From Anaeramoeba ignava (taxonomy: Eukaryota > Metamonada > Anaeramoebidae), in assembly GCA_028826165.1 (NCBI GenBank), contig JAPDFW010000090.1:1-64000 (forward strand): a stretch of 64,000 nucleotides of DNA. The letters run 5' to 3'. A program made the position numbers and the translations under genes. Positions within the stretch are counted from its first letter, which is position 1. The number at the start of each line of letters is the position of its first letter. Positions 20,201 to 33,400 of the stretch are shown here, piece by piece. The notes beneath the pieces were generated by a model. The model did not search any database. It saw nothing but the letters and a program-made list of their open reading frames with translations, and was not told where the DNA came from.

Positions 20201-22047
20201 TCCCAAAACCATCTAATTTGAGGATCAATATTATCTGGATAACTATCAGTAAAATCAAAATGAACATTCATTTCCACATAAGATGGATAAGTTTCTCCAA
20301 GTTTTGTTTGTCCAATTCTATTGACTTCAATATTGCCAATTTTGAGGATGTATTTTGACCATTTTTTTGTTTCCAGTCTCATTTCAACTCCTTTATATGT
20401 GTGTATAGCTTTGAAATTAGGATCCAAATCAGGAATGAAATGATTCAATCTTTTGTTGATGTTTTTGGATAAATGCTCCTTTAGTAAAACAAAGTTTCGA
20501 TGGAAAAAATCGCTAAGACATAAAAATTGAAGATTAACTTTTGGTTTTGAAATGAGTTTTTCTTTCTTCACATGAAGAATATCATCCTCATTGGCAAATA
20601 TCGATGTTTGCTGGCTGGTAATCCATTGAGAAGAAGCAAAATGCTTTACAAAAATTTGAGTAATAAAACTTTTGAAATCAATTTGGAAATTTTCTGGGAA
20701 AATTTGATTTCTAAATATTTTTTCTTCTTTTGGAATAAGCTCCATTAAATATGCCAATTTGAATATTTTTTCTTCAGGGATTGATGATAAATAATTGATC
20801 AAATTTTCTTTTTTGGAAATATTTGTGAAACTTTCCATTACAATTTTTTCTAATTGAGGATTAAATTTTTCAAAAGCAATTGTTTGTAATTTTTGGATTT
20901 CTTGTTCGGATTTGATTAACAAATCATTTCTTGAAATAATTGAACCTGTAACGTTGTCAATAGGATAACTTTCATAATATTCTAAATTCTCAACCATTTT
21001 TCTAAACGTATGGTTGTTTTTGTTATTGTAATAATTTGATATTTTTGTGACTTCAATAACATGATAATTTCTAATAATTGATAAAAAAAATCTTCTTGTT
21101 GATAATTGTGATAATAAATCAGTTGATAAACTAAGAAACTCTTCACAATATTTCCTTGCAGTTTTGCTCTGATCAATTTTCCAAAGGAAAGTGTAATATT
21201 TCTTGATGAAAAATGGAAGCAAATCTTTCTCAAATTTTTGCATTATTCTTTGTGATTCGCTTTTTTTTTTAGAATTTTTTTTGCTATTCCATATTCTTTG
21301 TAATAATTCCCAATTTTTAGATAATTTATTTGATTCTGAAAGTTCTTTTTTTAGAAAAATAGGATCTAAATGAATCCACATTGGCAAAGAAACAAATCTG
21401 GTTTTTTTTTTTTTGATTAAAAAAAAATATAAATTAAAAATTCAATTTTATTTATTATTAAAAAAAAAAAAATTTAAATATTTACCTCATAATAATTTGA
21501 GCAACAAGATCATTATCAATTGAACGAACACAATTTGCAAAAAAACGGAGAATAAAAAAATCTATTATTAATTGTTGTTCTGATTCAAGAAAATGTAAAA
21601 TTTTAAGGACTAAATCAATAAATTTTTTGTTATTGATCCAATTCAAGTTTCTTTTTAAAATTTAAAATTAAAAATTAATAATTAATAAAAATTTAAATTT
21701 AAATTTAAATTTAAATTACAATAATCTAGATGAAATTGCTAGGATTAATAAAACATGTTTATCGCTGGAGTTTTTTTTAAAATGAGGCCAAAGAAACCTA
21801 TCAAAAAAAAAATTGATTTTTATAAATTAAAATTTTTCATTTTATTCACTTGATTCATTTTTATTTACTTTTCTAAAACTTCTGAATCTTGAATTAATTT
21901 AATATCTTTTTTGTAAAAGTTATTTTTAGATAATTTCTCCCAAATTTCATTAATTAATTCTTCAAATTTTTTGATTGATTTTTCTTTATTTTGTGAATCA
22001 ATTTGAAATGATAAAGAATTTTGGATTAATTTTTCTAAATTTTGCAT
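17292..22047 (-). CDS. AQR: Aquarius, spliceosomal SF1 helicase-like protein with degenerate motifs
   Basis: Five exons: 21869-22047, 21720-21797, 21486-21650, 18939-21397, 17292-18871; introns 67-88 bp; all phases agree. The result is 1486 residues, nearly the human length. Aquarius binds introns in the spliceosome. Markers: FLWPHF (60-65), FVSLPMW (142-148), KVNLQFLCLSDFFHRNF, PWFKDLMLGYGEPSSSNY, YNSIQYNHEQA, NLGEAEFVV and LVSLVRT. Walker A is GAPRSGKT (893-900), motif II IEEA (1134-1137). Motif III reads GDENESS instead of GDxxQLPP (1165-1171), motif V lacks the QG pair (VTEELSG, 1358-1364), and motif VI keeps only SRS (1393-1395). ATP may still bind, but the helicase cycle looks impaired. 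A NENL repeat lies at 19935-20055. Divergent from the small membrane-protein gene. Confidence 0.93.
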
Positions 22048-22147
22048 TAAAAAATTAATAATTTTATAATAATTTTCTTTAACGGAATTTAAATTTTAAA
22101 TTTTAAATTTAATTTTGAATTGAATTCAATAACTCTATTGAAAAATG

Positions 22148-22214
22148 GAAAATGAAAAAAATGAAAAATGAAAAAATTAAAAAAATTTTTTTTTCATTTT
22201 TTTCTTTTTTTTTT
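22148..22214. promoter_or_regulatory. Divergent promoter between AQR and the small membrane-protein gene
   Basis: The 175-bp gap holds ATGAAAAA repeats on the AQR side (22148-22180, TTTTTCAT in AQR sense) and TTTTTTTTTCATTTTTTTCT on the other side (22186-22214). Each half therefore presents TTTCATTTTT to its own gene. Confidence 0.5.
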
Positions 22215-22222
22215 AAAATAAA

Positions 22223-22384
22223 ATGAAACAAAAACAAAAACAAGATTCAAATATTTCTTCATTATTACAACTTTTTAAAGATCCAGAAATGAGAACAGAA
22301 CAATTTTTACTTGTTATTTTTTTTATAACAATGGTTATAGGAGTTATAATGAGTTTTTTTTGGTTAAAAGATAAACTTTTTTAA
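22223..22384 (+). CDS. 53-residue single-pass membrane protein, unidentified
   Basis: The ATG at 22223 opens a complete 53-residue frame. It has a polar N-terminus (MKQKQKQDSNISSLLQLFKD), a hydrophobic helix at about residues 28-47 (FLLVIFFITMVIGVIMSFFW) and a short basic end (LKDKLF). I do not recognise the family; small ER-complex or respiratory subunits look like this. It begins just after a strong TTTCATTTTT element shared with AQR and stops about 145 bp before ATG13, which makes a real gene likely despite its size. Confidence 0.55.
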   Translation: MKQKQKQDSNISSLLQLFKDPEMRTEQFLLVIFFITMVIGVIMSFFWLKDKLF

Positions 22385-22429
22385 ACAGAAAATAACTTGA
22401 AAAAAAAACAACAAACAATTTTTTTTTAA

Positions 22430-22480
22430 TATTTTTTTTTTCATTTTTTTTAAATAAATCATTTTTTTCCTTTTCCTTTT
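22430..22480 (+). promoter_or_regulatory. T-rich TCATTTTTT element upstream of ATG13
   Basis: Two TCATTTTTTT cores (near 22441 and 22459) followed by CCTTTTCCTTTT, 50-100 bp before the ATG13 start. Confidence 0.4.
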
Positions 22481-22530
22481 ATTTTTTAAATTATTTCTTT
22501 TTCAATTTTTTCTTTTTATAAAATCATTTA

Positions 22531-25360
22531 ATGTCTAAAAATTCTACAAAAAGTTTAAAAGAAAATGAATTAATAATAAATGATGAAATTAATAAATTTA
22601 AACAAGATTTTTTTGTGTTTTTTTGTCAACAAAGAACACAAAGAAATCATAAATATCTTCAAGTATATATTTAAAATAATTTTTTAAAATTAATAAAATA
22701 TTTTTTTTCCTTTTTTTTTTAGAAAGATTCTTTTTTAAAGAAAAGTTTAGTTCAAGTTGAAGATCATATGATTCTTATTGTTAATTTACAAGATAAAAAT
22801 GATCCTGATTCAAATTTTACTTTAGAGGAATGGCATTTTGAAATTCAAAGAGGGTAGATTTATAAATTAAAATTCATTTATAAATATAAATTCATTTATA
22901 AATTTAAATTCATTTATAAATTTAAAATTCATTTATAAATTCATTTATAAATTTAAATCCATTTATAAATTAAAATTCAATTATAAAATTAAAATTCATT
23001 TATAAATTTAAATCCATTTAAATTTAAAATTTATAAATAAAATTTATTTATAAATTAAAATTAAAATTAATAAATTCATTTATAAATTAAAATCCATTTA
23101 TAAATTAAAATCCATTTATAAATTTAAAATATTTAAATTTAAAATTTTTTAAATTCACTTATAAATTTAAATTCATTTATAAATTTAAATTCATTTTAAA
23201 TTTAAATTTAAATTCATTTTAAATTAAATTATTATAAATTAAAAATCATTTATAATTTAAATTCATTTTATATTTTAAAATTCATTTATAAATTAAAATT
23301 CATTTATAAATTTAAATTCATTTTATTTAAAAATTTTAAAATTTATAAAATTCATTTATAAAAATTTAAAATTTAAATTTCATTTTATAAAATTTAAATT
23401 CATTTTAAATTTAAATTTTAAATTTAAATTTATTTTTATAAATTTAAATTTAATTTAAAATTTTATAAAAATTTAAATTCATTTATAAATTTAAATTCAT
23501 TTATAAATTTAAATTCATTTATAATTTAAATTCATTTATAAATTTTTAAATTCATTTATAAATTTAAATTCATTTATAAATTTAAATTCATTTATAAATT
23601 TAAAATTCATTTTAAATTTAAATTCATTTTTAAATTCATTTTAAATTTAAATTAAAATTCATTTTTAAATAAAATTTAAATTCATTTATAAATTTAAATT
23701 CATTTATAAATTTAAATTCATTTATAAATTTAAATCCATTTATAAATTTTAAATCCATTTATAAATTTAAATCCATTTATTTAAATTCATTTATATAATT
23801 TAAATTCATTTATAAATTTAAATTCATTTATAAATTAAAATTCATTTATAACATTTAAATTCATTTATAAATTTAAATTCATTTATAAATTAAAATTCAA
23901 TTATAACTTTAAATTCATTTATAACTTTAAATTCATTTATAAATTTAAATTCATTTATAAATTTAAATTCATTTATAAATTTAAATTCATTTATAAATTC
24001 ATTTCTATAAAATTCATTTATAAATTTAAATCCATTTATAAATTCATTTATAAATTTAAATTCATTTATAAATTTAAAATTCATTTATAAATTTAAAATT
24101 CATTTATAAATTAAAATTCATTTATAAATTAAAATTCATTTATAAATTAAAATTCATTCATAAATTTAAAATTCATTTATAAATTTAAAATTAAAATTTC
24201 TTATTAAAGTCGATTAGAAAAAAAATTCGATAGTCAGTTTTTCAAAAATCAAATATTATTAACTTTTAGATCAATACAAACAATTATGAATTTACTTCCA
24301 TCAATTGAAATTATTCAATTATTAAAAAGAACAAAAACTTCATCTCATAAAATTGATTTAAAAATAAGATGGGAAGTTGAAAATTTAAAAAAGAATTTAA
24401 ATGGAGAGTTTATTTTTGAACCAATTTTAACAACAACTCAACAAAATTGTTCAAAAGCAAAAATTTCTGTTTATTATCAAAAAGATATTTCAGATTTAAA
24501 AAACTATGCAAAACCTCGATTTAATCATATAATAAATTATCAAAATCATCTTTTTTCAACAAATCAAGTCATTCAAAATATTTCAAAAAATTCACAACAT
24601 TCTATGAAAATTAGTGATATTGAAAATATGGATTTACCAGAACAAAAGAAAATTAATCCAAATGAACAACTTCCTTTTGATTTTTCATCTAAAGATCCAT
24701 TTGAAAATGAAAAATTGAATTTAAATTTAGATCCTTTACTAGAAAAAGAAGAAGAAGATTTTAATATTTTAGAATTATATCATGATTTTTGTGTTAGTTT
24801 TTAAAAATTAAATTCATTTAAAAATTAAAATTCAAAATTAAAATTAAAATTAAAATTAAAATCATTTATAATTTAAAATTTAAATTCATTTATAAATTAA
24901 AATTAAAATTAAAATTAAAATTAAAAATTAAAATTAAATTAAAAATTAAATTTAAAATTAAAATTTAAAATTAATTTTAAAAAAATCGGATAAAAATTTT
25001 TTCATATTTTAAAGCCAAAAATTAAATTTACAAAATTCGGAATAAAACAAGAAAAAAATGAACCAATATTCAATTGGAATCAACAAAAAAATCAAAAAGA
25101 AAATTCTATTCAAATTTCTGATAATTTTTTTGGAGATTATGTTCCAAAAAAACAAGAATCAATTTATGAAAAAAAACAACTTTTCAATTCAAAATTTGTA
25201 ATTTAATTTTTTATTTAAATTTATTTGATAAAATTATTAATTAAATTTTTTAAATTAGAATGAAAATATATTTATTGAATTAGAAGATATTTGGAAAAAT
25301 TATGGAGAAATTGAAGAATTTTCAAAAAAAATAATTGAACAAAATGAAACAAATTTTTGA
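22531..25360 (+). CDS. ATG13: ATG13-like autophagy protein (HORMA domain)
   Basis: Five exons: 22531-22662, 22723-22853, 24270-24792, 25015-25197, 25259-25360; 356 residues, phases consistent. ATG13 is the HORMA-domain scaffold of the Atg1/ULK autophagy-starting kinase. The N-terminal half shows FKQDFFVFFCQQRTQ (helix), HMILIVNLQDK..NFTLEEWHFEIQ (the LEEW strand of ATG13) and SIQTIMNLLPSIEIIQLLKR, then a strand block ending AKISVYYQKD. The C-terminal half is polar and disordered, with acidic patches (EKEEEDFNILEL, IFIELEDIW) that might bind partners. The exon-3 donor is the weak GTTAGT at 24793, chosen because it is the only one keeping phase. Family call rests on pattern, not on a search. 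Confidence 0.7.
22854..24269 (+). repeat. ATG13 intron 2, AATTCATTTATAAATTTA minisatellite
   Basis: About 1.4 kb of 12-18 bp units of AATTCATTTATAAATTTA with CC variants. C occurs but G is nearly absent on the sense (plus) strand. Confidence 0.85.
24793..25014 (+). repeat. ATG13 intron 3, AAAATT-type repeats
   Basis: 222-bp intron largely of AAAATT/AAATTCATTTA units ending in an AAAG acceptor. Confidence 0.65.
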
Positions 25361-25456
25361 TAAAATTGAGAACAAAAGAAAATGAAAAAGAAAATGAAAA
25401 TGTTTTCTGGCAAAGAAGAAAGAAATTTTTAAAAGAAAAAACAAAAAAAAAATAAA

Positions 25457-25499
25457 ATCATTTTTTTTCCTTTTCCTTTTCCTTTTCATTTTCCTTTTT
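25457..25499 (+). promoter_or_regulatory. TCATTTTTTTTCC element upstream of the RasGEF gene
   Basis: TCATTTTTTTTCC, CCTTTTCC repeats and TTTTCATTTTCC, 60-100 bp before the ATG at 25560. Confidence 0.4.
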
Positions 25500-25559
25500 A
25501 TAATTTGTTTTTTTTTTTTAAACAAATTATTCTTAAATTTTATTTTCTTTTATTTTACA

Positions 25560-28500
25560 ATGATTTTCTCAGGTGGACCAGTTCAATTTGCAGAAGTATA
25601 TGATTGGTTACAACAAGAAACTGATAGAATAACAGTAATTATCAACAAATTCACATAAAGAGATTAATTGATTCATAAATTCAATAATATACATACAGGG
25701 TCGAGCATCTATAACAATAACTCACACAAAAACAAGATCAATGTTAAAGATTAACATGACAAGCAAAATAACGAAGAGAAAGTTACTTTTAATTCTTCGC
25801 AGCAAAGAAAGTCGAGCGCAAAGGGTTTCTAAACACAATCAAATTAGCAGATCTAATTCAAAGACAAATTTATCTCCAATTTTAAGCGTTTTTCCAAATC
25901 CAAGTGGTATTGAAATGTCTCATGGATTTTCTGATAATCAATCACGAAATTTCCAAAAACCAAATGATAAAGAAACAAAATGGACTCTTTTGGATTCTTT
26001 TTCTGATGGAGTTGAATCTGAATATGAACATGATTTGACTCCTTATGAAAATGATGATAGAGAAGAAGAAAGTGATGATGAAGAAGTTCATATTGGAGAT
26101 GAACCACCTGATAATAAAAATAATATTACGTTTTGTGATAGTACAAGTTTTGGTAAGATTTTCTTATGATTTAAATATCAAATTCTTTTTTTAATTCTTA
26201 TTAAATTTACTTTTAAACTTTTCAATTATTTTTAAACTTTTAAACTTTTAAACTTTTTTAAACTTTTAAACTTTTTAAACTTTTAAACTTTTTAAACTTT
26301 TAAACTTTTAAACTTTTAAATTTACTTTTAAATTACTTTTAAATTACTTTTTAATTACTTTTAAATTTAATTTTAAATTTACTTTTAAAATTACTTTTAA
26401 ATTTACTTTTAAATTACTTTTTAAATTACTTTTTAAATTACTTTTAAATTAACTTTTAAATTACTTTTTAAATTACTTTTAAATTTAATTTTAAATTTAC
26501 TTTTAAAATTACTTTTAAATTTACTTTTAAATTACTTTTTAAATTAATTTTAAATTACTTTTAAATTACTTTTAAATTACTTTTAAATTACTTTTAAATT
26601 ACTTTTAAATTACTTTTAAATTTAATTTTAAATTACTTTTAAATTACTTTTTAAATTATTATTAAAATAATTAACAGAAACACATAATATTCGCTCAGCA
26701 AATCTTAATAAAATAATTGAGCGAATAACACAAGTTCAAGTTGATATACGATTTGTGTATCAAATTTTATTAACATATCGTTGTTTTACAACACCATCAA
26801 AATTTTTACAGAAATTGATTGAAAGATATCATATACAACAATTTCCAGGAGAAGATACAACTGAGTTTCTTCATAAAAAGCAGATTATTCAGTTAAGAAT
26901 ATGTAATATTTTGAAGAATTGGTTGGAAACAATATTAAATGATCCTGATTGTGAAAAAATTTTAAGCAAAGTTTCAAGTTTTATTAATGTTATTGAAGCT
27001 GATAAACCACAAATTGGGAGGTTAATCAGAGATACTTGTTCGAATTTTCCAAAACGAGGAGTGAATCGAGTTCCATTTCATAATCAAATTTTAGCTGATC
27101 CTATTGTTCCGAAAAATATTTTTCATAATAATTTATCTTTTTTTGATATAGATGAAGAAGAAATAGCTCGCCAGATGACTTTAATTGATCAAAAATTATA
27201 TCATCGAGTGAAAGTATAAATCATTTTCAAAATTATTTCAATATTTATTTTAATATTTATTTCAATATTTATTTCAATATTTATTTCAATATTTATTTCA
27301 AAATTTATTTCAATATTTATTTCAATATTTATTTCAATATTTATTTCAATATTTATTTCAATATTTATTTCAATATTTATTTCAATATTTATTTCAATAT
27401 TTATTTCAATATTTATTTCAATATTTATTTCAATATTTATTTCAATATTTATTTCAATATTTATTTCAATATTTATTTCAATATTTATTTCAATATTTAT
27501 TTTAATATTTATTTTAATATTTATTTTAATATTTATTTCAATATTTATTTCAATATTTATTTCAATATTTATTTCAATATTTATTTCAATATTTATTTCA
27601 ATATTTATTTTAATATTTATTTTAATATTTATTTCAATATTTATTTCAATATTTATTTCAATATTTATTTCAATATTTATTTCAATATTTATTTTCAATA
27701 TTTATTTTTAATATTTATTTCAATATTTATTTCAATATTTATTTCAATATTTATTTCAATATTTATTTCAATATTTATTTCAATATTTATTTTAATATTT
27801 ATTTTAATATTTATTTTCAATATTTATTTTTTCAATAATTATTTCAATATTTATTTCAATATTTTTTTTCAATATTTATTTTCAATTTTGTTTTTAATAT
27901 TTATTTTAATATTTATTTTAATATTTATTTCAAAATTTATTTTTAATATTTATTTTTTATTTTTTCAATATTTATTTCAATATTTATTTCAATATTTATT
28001 TCAATATTTATTTTTCAATATTTATTTCAATATTTATTTCAATATTTATTTTTATTTCAATATTTATTTTCAATATTTATTTCAATATTTATTTCATTTA
28101 TTTCAATATTTATTTCAATATTTATTTCAATATTTATTTCAATATTTATTTCAATATTTATTTCAATATTTATTTCAATATTTATTTCAATATTTATTTT
28201 TAATATTTATTTCAATATTTATTTTAATATTTATTTTCAATATTTATTTCAATATTTTATTTCAATATTTATTTCAATATTTATTTCAATATTTATTTCA
28301 ATATTTATTTCAATATTTATTTCAATATTTATTTCAATATTTATTTCAATATTTATTTCAATATTTATTTCAATATTTATTTCAATATTTATTTCAATAT
28401 TTATTTTAATATTTATTTTAATATTTATTTCAATATTTATTTCAATATTTATTTCAATATTTATTTCAATATTTATTTCAATATTTATTTCAATATTTAT

Positions 28501-29849
28501 TTCAATATTTATTTCAATATTTATTTCAATATTTATTTCAATATTTATTTCAATATTTATTTTTAATATTTATTTCAATATTTATTTTCAAAATTAATTT
28601 CAATATTTATTAATTTCAATATTTATTTCAATATTTATTTCAATATTTATTTCAATATTTATTTCAATATTTATTTCAATATTTATTTCAATATTTATTT
28701 CAATATTTATTTCAATATTTATTTCAATATTTATTTCAATATTTATTTTCAATATTTATTTTAATATTTATTTTAATATTTATTTTAATATTTATTTCAA
28801 TATTTATTTCAATATTTATTTCAATATTTATTTCAATATTTATTTCAATATTTATTTCAATAATTATTTCAATATTTATTTTCAATATTTATTTCAATAT
28901 TTATTTCAATATTTATTTTAATATTTATTTTAATATTTATTTCAATATTTATTTCAATATTTATTTCAATATTTATTTCAATATTTATTTCAATATTTAT
29001 TTCAATATTTATTTCAATATTTATTTTCAATATTTATTTCAAAATTTATTTCAATATTTATTTCAATATTTATTTCAATATTTATTTTCAATATTTATTT
29101 CAAAATTAATTTCAATATTTATTTTAAAATTTATTTCAATATTTATTTCAAAAATTAAAAATCAATTTAAAATCAATTTAAAAAGCCATCTGAATTTATG
29201 AATCATGCATGGGTTTGTGAAAAAGCACAAGAATTTTCACCACACATTTTAGAAATACTATCAGATTTTGAAAAAAGAAAGAATTTTGTAATTTCAACAA
29301 TATTACAAAACGCAAAAACAAAACAAAGAGTACGAGCATTATCAAAATTTATATCATTAGCAGGTCATTTAAAGCGATTAAACAATTTCCAAGGGATATT
29401 TAGTATTTATTCCTGGACTTCAATCAACGATGGTTCAAAGACTTCGATTATCATGGGATGAATTAAATCGAAGACAAAAAGCAGAATATCATGATATTCA
29501 ACATCTTGCATCAGATCAAATTGAATTTAAACAATTAAAGCATGCATTGAGTCTTGCAAATCCGCCTTGTATTCCTTATCTTGGAATGGCGCTTGCTGAT
29601 TTAACTAATATTTTTCAGAATCAACCTGCTAAACTTGGTGGGTTAATTAATGTTTCTCGTCTTAATCTTATTTATGAAACTGTTTTGAATTATACTCGTT
29701 TTTGGAGTGTTAGATATGATTTTATTAAAGTTTCTCAAATCCATAAATTATTGTCAAATTTATTGAATACTAAATTTGATGAAGATGAAATGCAACAGAT
29801 TTCATTATCTTTAGAATCTGAAAGTCCAGTTCGTTCGAATATTCTATGA
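25560..29849 (+). CDS. Ras guanine-nucleotide exchange factor (RasGEF_N + CDC25), one base inserted
   Basis: Exons: 25560-25634, 25699-26152, 26678-27213, 29186-29849. Exon 2 is basic, then Ser-rich and acidic (DDREEESDDEE). Exon 3 is the RasGEF N-terminal module (QVQVDIRFVYQILLTYRCFT, the LTYR/FTTP signature) and the start of the catalytic domain (IDEEEIARQMTLIDQKLYHRV). Exon 4 holds the rest of CDC25 (RVRALSKFISLAGHLKRLNNF, VQRLRLSWDEL, PCIPYLGMALADLTNIF, LINVSRLNLIYETV). It would load GTP on Ras at membranes. Exon 4 is broken at 29411-29413: TATTCCTGGACTT should be TATTCTGGACTT for the helix FSIYSGLQSTMVQRL. One extra C shifts the frame to a stop at 29459. The rest is intact, so this is an assembly error, a fresh pseudogene or rare frameshifting. 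Corrected length about 576 residues. Confidence 0.85.
26153..26677 (+). repeat. RasGEF intron 2, AAATTACTTTT minisatellite
   Basis: Units of 10-12 bp (TTTTAAATTACT, earlier AAACTTTT). G-free on the sense strand. Confidence 0.85.
27214..29185 (+). repeat. RasGEF intron 3, 12-bp TTCAATATTTAT minisatellite
   Basis: Nearly 2 kb of the 12-mer TTCAATATTTAT with a TTTTAATATTTAT variant, ending in AAAAAG. G-free apart from the ends and one GT near 27889. Both strands give spurious open frames (NIYFNIYF, INIEINIE). Confidence 0.92.
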
Positions 29850-30467
29850 TATTTTATTTTATGAATTTATTTTTAATTTTCTTTAATTGAATTTTTGAAT
29901 GAATTTGAATGAAATTTGATTGAATTTTTAATTGAATTTTTTTTAATTGAATTTTTTTTAATTTTTGATTGAAATTTTGAATGAAATTTGATTGAATTTT
30001 TAAATGAAATTTGATTGAAATTTTTAAATGAAATTTTTAAATTAATTTTTGATTGAATTTTTTATTTGAATTTTTTATTTGAATTTTTTAATTGAATTTT
30101 TTAATGAATTTTTTAAGAATTTTGAATTAATTTTTGATTGAATTTTGATTGAATTTTTAAATGAATTTTAAATGAATTTTTAATTGAATTTTTAAATGAA
30201 TTTTTTAATTGAAATTTGAATGGAATTTTAAATGAAATTTTAAATGAAATTTGAATGAATTTTGAATGAATTTTTGAATGAATTTTTTAATTGAATTTTT
30301 TAAGAATTTTAAATGAATTTTTAAATGAAATTTTGATTGAATTTTTTTTAATTAATTTTAAATTGAAAATTGAAAAATATTGAAAAACATTGAAAAAAGA
30401 AATTGAAAAAGAAAAGAAAACAAAAAGGATCTAAGAAAAAACAAAATGAAAAATCTTCAAATGTTTT
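29850..30467. repeat. Intergenic TGAATTTTTGAATGAAATTTGAT repeats
   Basis: Irregular units of TTTTGAATTGAA/ATGAAATTTGATTG from about 29870 to 30370 between the convergent RasGEF and TOG-protein genes, then A-rich sequence with GAAAAACATTG. G occurs on the plus strand; the minus strand, the 3' side of the TOG gene, is almost G-free. No gene seen. Confidence 0.7.
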
Positions 30468-33400
30468 TCAATTTTTGGACTTCTCCTTTTGAATATACTC
30501 GACAATCAACTTTAATTGGGACATTTTCAAAGTTTTAGCCAAACGATTGCGAATAAAATCGTCACCAATAACTTTGTAAACATCAATAAAAGTGAAAATA
30601 ACGGCCTTTCTGATTTCAGAGTTTGACTTATCAAGATTAGATTTGAGCAAGGGATAAATAGTGTCGAGATTTTTCTGGAGAAGATCTTTTTGGAGATGGT
30701 GACTTAGCTTTCCAAAAAGAGTGATACTTGCAAGAAGAACAGAATTTGAATCCGATGTCAAAAAAGAAGAAATTGAAGAAAGAGCTTTTGAAGGCTCGAG
30801 TACTGGGAGAACGGGGAGCATAAGATCGAAGGTTGCGGAGACGGTTGATTCCTGCGAGAGCGCGCAAATGCGGAAATATTCGTGGAGAATCTCTTTTGTG
30901 TAGATTTTGAAGTAGTTTTCTTGATGAGTCGAAAGAGAGACGACGAGACTCAAAATTTCTTTTTGCAGTTGCGGCTCGGAAACAAAGTATATTTTGAATA
31001 GTTCGAACAAAACAGGGGAGAAGGCGGATTCCCAGAAGGAAATGTTTTTGGAGGTAGAGTATGAAAGAAGGGAGGCGAGAGCAGAAGCACGGTTGAGGGG
31101 GTCGTTGAGCTGAAGAAGAATTTTTTGCGCGTGATTTTGGTCTTTGTCGCTGGACTCAATACCAGCATCGCCTTCGTTCTCGTTTGTGTGTGTTGTGCTG
31201 TCGTCGGCGTCTGAGATGTTTGATTTGATTGAGTTCAGAATCTGCGATGTTTCTGTGGAAAGAATCTGTTTGGTCACAATTTTTGTTTTTTGCGACAGCA
31301 CAACGCGTTTTGTGCGGTTTTTAACAGGCTTTGTCTTCTGGGCTTTGGTGAGCAAAGCAAGGAAGTTTTTGCGGTCATCTTTGGATTGCGATTGGATCTG
31401 TTTCATGAGCTCGTCCTCGTTTTTTTCCTTGAGAATCTGCAGGATTTTCTTGTTTTTCTTCTTGATCTCAAGAGTGGGAATTTTGACCAAAGGACGCAAA
31501 GCGGAGATGATATTTTTTGTGGCAGAGGCCTCGCGGAAATAGTCTGATTTCTCAGCAGAGAATATCTTGATCATATAGTCGAGAACAAGCGGTTTCGAAG
31601 TGGGCGAGGATTTTTCGAGCGTCTTGACAAGAGCAGGCGCGAGAACTGAGATGCCAAGCGTGGTTCGCATGAGATCGGATATGTCCTCGACCGTTTCCTT
31701 GATCTGGTCCTGCTTGTCGTCAAGAAGAACAATGGCGTTTAGTGCGACCAAAATGTTGGTCTGGAAATTTTTTGTGTAGTTGTCCAGCATCTCTCGGAGA
31801 ATTTCCAGACAAAGAACCCGAGATTTCGTCTGGTTATGCGCCATCGCACGAGCAACCGCGGAAAGAGCCGTCTTGAACATCTTGCCGTTTGCGAGCTCTG
31901 CGTTGTTCTGCTGCTTTGAAATTTCGAGCAAACTTTGGAGACCGTTAATCTTGGAAGAAAAATCGCTCGAATTTACCTCCGTAATAAGTTTCTTGAGCTG
32001 TTTGTCCTTGGTTTTTTTCTCCTCTGATTTCTTGCGCGCCAACGGATGCGCCCGTTTAACAACGAGCGTCGGACTGGACGACTTATGCTGAAGAGTCTTA
32101 TTTTTTTCCTTAGTGCTCGACACTGTTGTTGATGAACGATTTTTGCGGTTCTTTGTTGGCTGGTCCTGATTCACAGAAGACTCGCTCATCACGCGCGGCA
32201 TCGAATCGCTCGTCTGCTTTTTTGTCTCCGTTTTGGGCACAACCTTCGGTTTCAGCGTTCGGGCTCTGAGCACGGATTGCTTGTTTACAAGACTGCGTGA
32301 TCGCTGGCTTGTTTTTGTCTTTGTGCCCGTGGTACTCGTCTCCGCTTTGATCACCTCGTAGATTTTATTGCGCGGATTGTTGTCTGGATGCTTCTGTCCC
32401 AATATAAGTTTTTGCAGTCGAGAATCCATTTTCTCAAAAATTTTCCGCGAATCTGACACGCTATGATTAGTTAACTCCCAGAACGCCCGGCTCCCCAATC
32501 GCCGCGTCTCTGCGTCTTTGCTCTTCAGCGCGCACTCCACCACTTCGCTCATCTCATTCACGCAATCTTCTACCTCGTTACTGCCCCAAGTGTGCAGGAT
32601 TAGTCGCCCGTATCCCGCTAACTGCTTCTCAAATTCGTCGTTCTCTCCGTTCGTCATCATCTCCTTAATCTCCCGCGCTATCTCCCCCGACGCCGTGTTC
32701 TTGATCGTCGTCTTGATCGCCCAATCTCCACACTCTTTTATTTTCCCATCAGAATTCGTCAAAATTCTCACTAATCCCGGCAAAATATTTTTTGCGAATA
32801 TCCCTCCAAAATTCTTCCCAAGCTTCCGTGATAAATGCGCTACTACAAACGTTGTGTGCTTCACTACTGCTTTGTGTTCGTCCGCGAGAAGTCCCCCAAA
32901 TATTCCTTCTAGTTTGTTTAATAGCCTGGGAAATTCTTCATAATTTTTCACTGCGTTTCCGTTTAAAATTTTATGGAATTGAAGAATTGCATGTTTTCGT
33001 AATTCCCAATCTTCTTTTTCCAAGTTTTGTTTCATTTCCTCGATTTTTTCTTCGAGTTCTTGGATTGAATTAAACTTTTTTGTATTTTAACAATTTTTTT
33101 TATATAAATATTAAATATAAATATAAATTTTGATATAAATTTATTTTTGAATTTATTTTTAAATTTGTTTTTAAATTTATTTTTAAATTTATTTTTAAAT
33201 TTATTTTTGAATTTATTTTTAAATTTATTTTTAAATTTGTTTTTAAATTTATTTTTAAATTTATTTTTAAATTTATTTTTGAATTTGTTTTTAAATTTAT
33301 TTTTGAATTTATTTTTGAATTTATTTTTAAATTTATTTTTAAATTTATTTTTAAATTTATTTTTAAATTTATTTTTAAATTTATTTTTAAATTTATTTTT

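Noticed and set aside
27201-28409. Open frames of N-I-E-I and Q-Y-L-F repeats
   Set aside because: They lie wholly in the RasGEF intron minisatellite, with protein-coding exons in phase on both sides.
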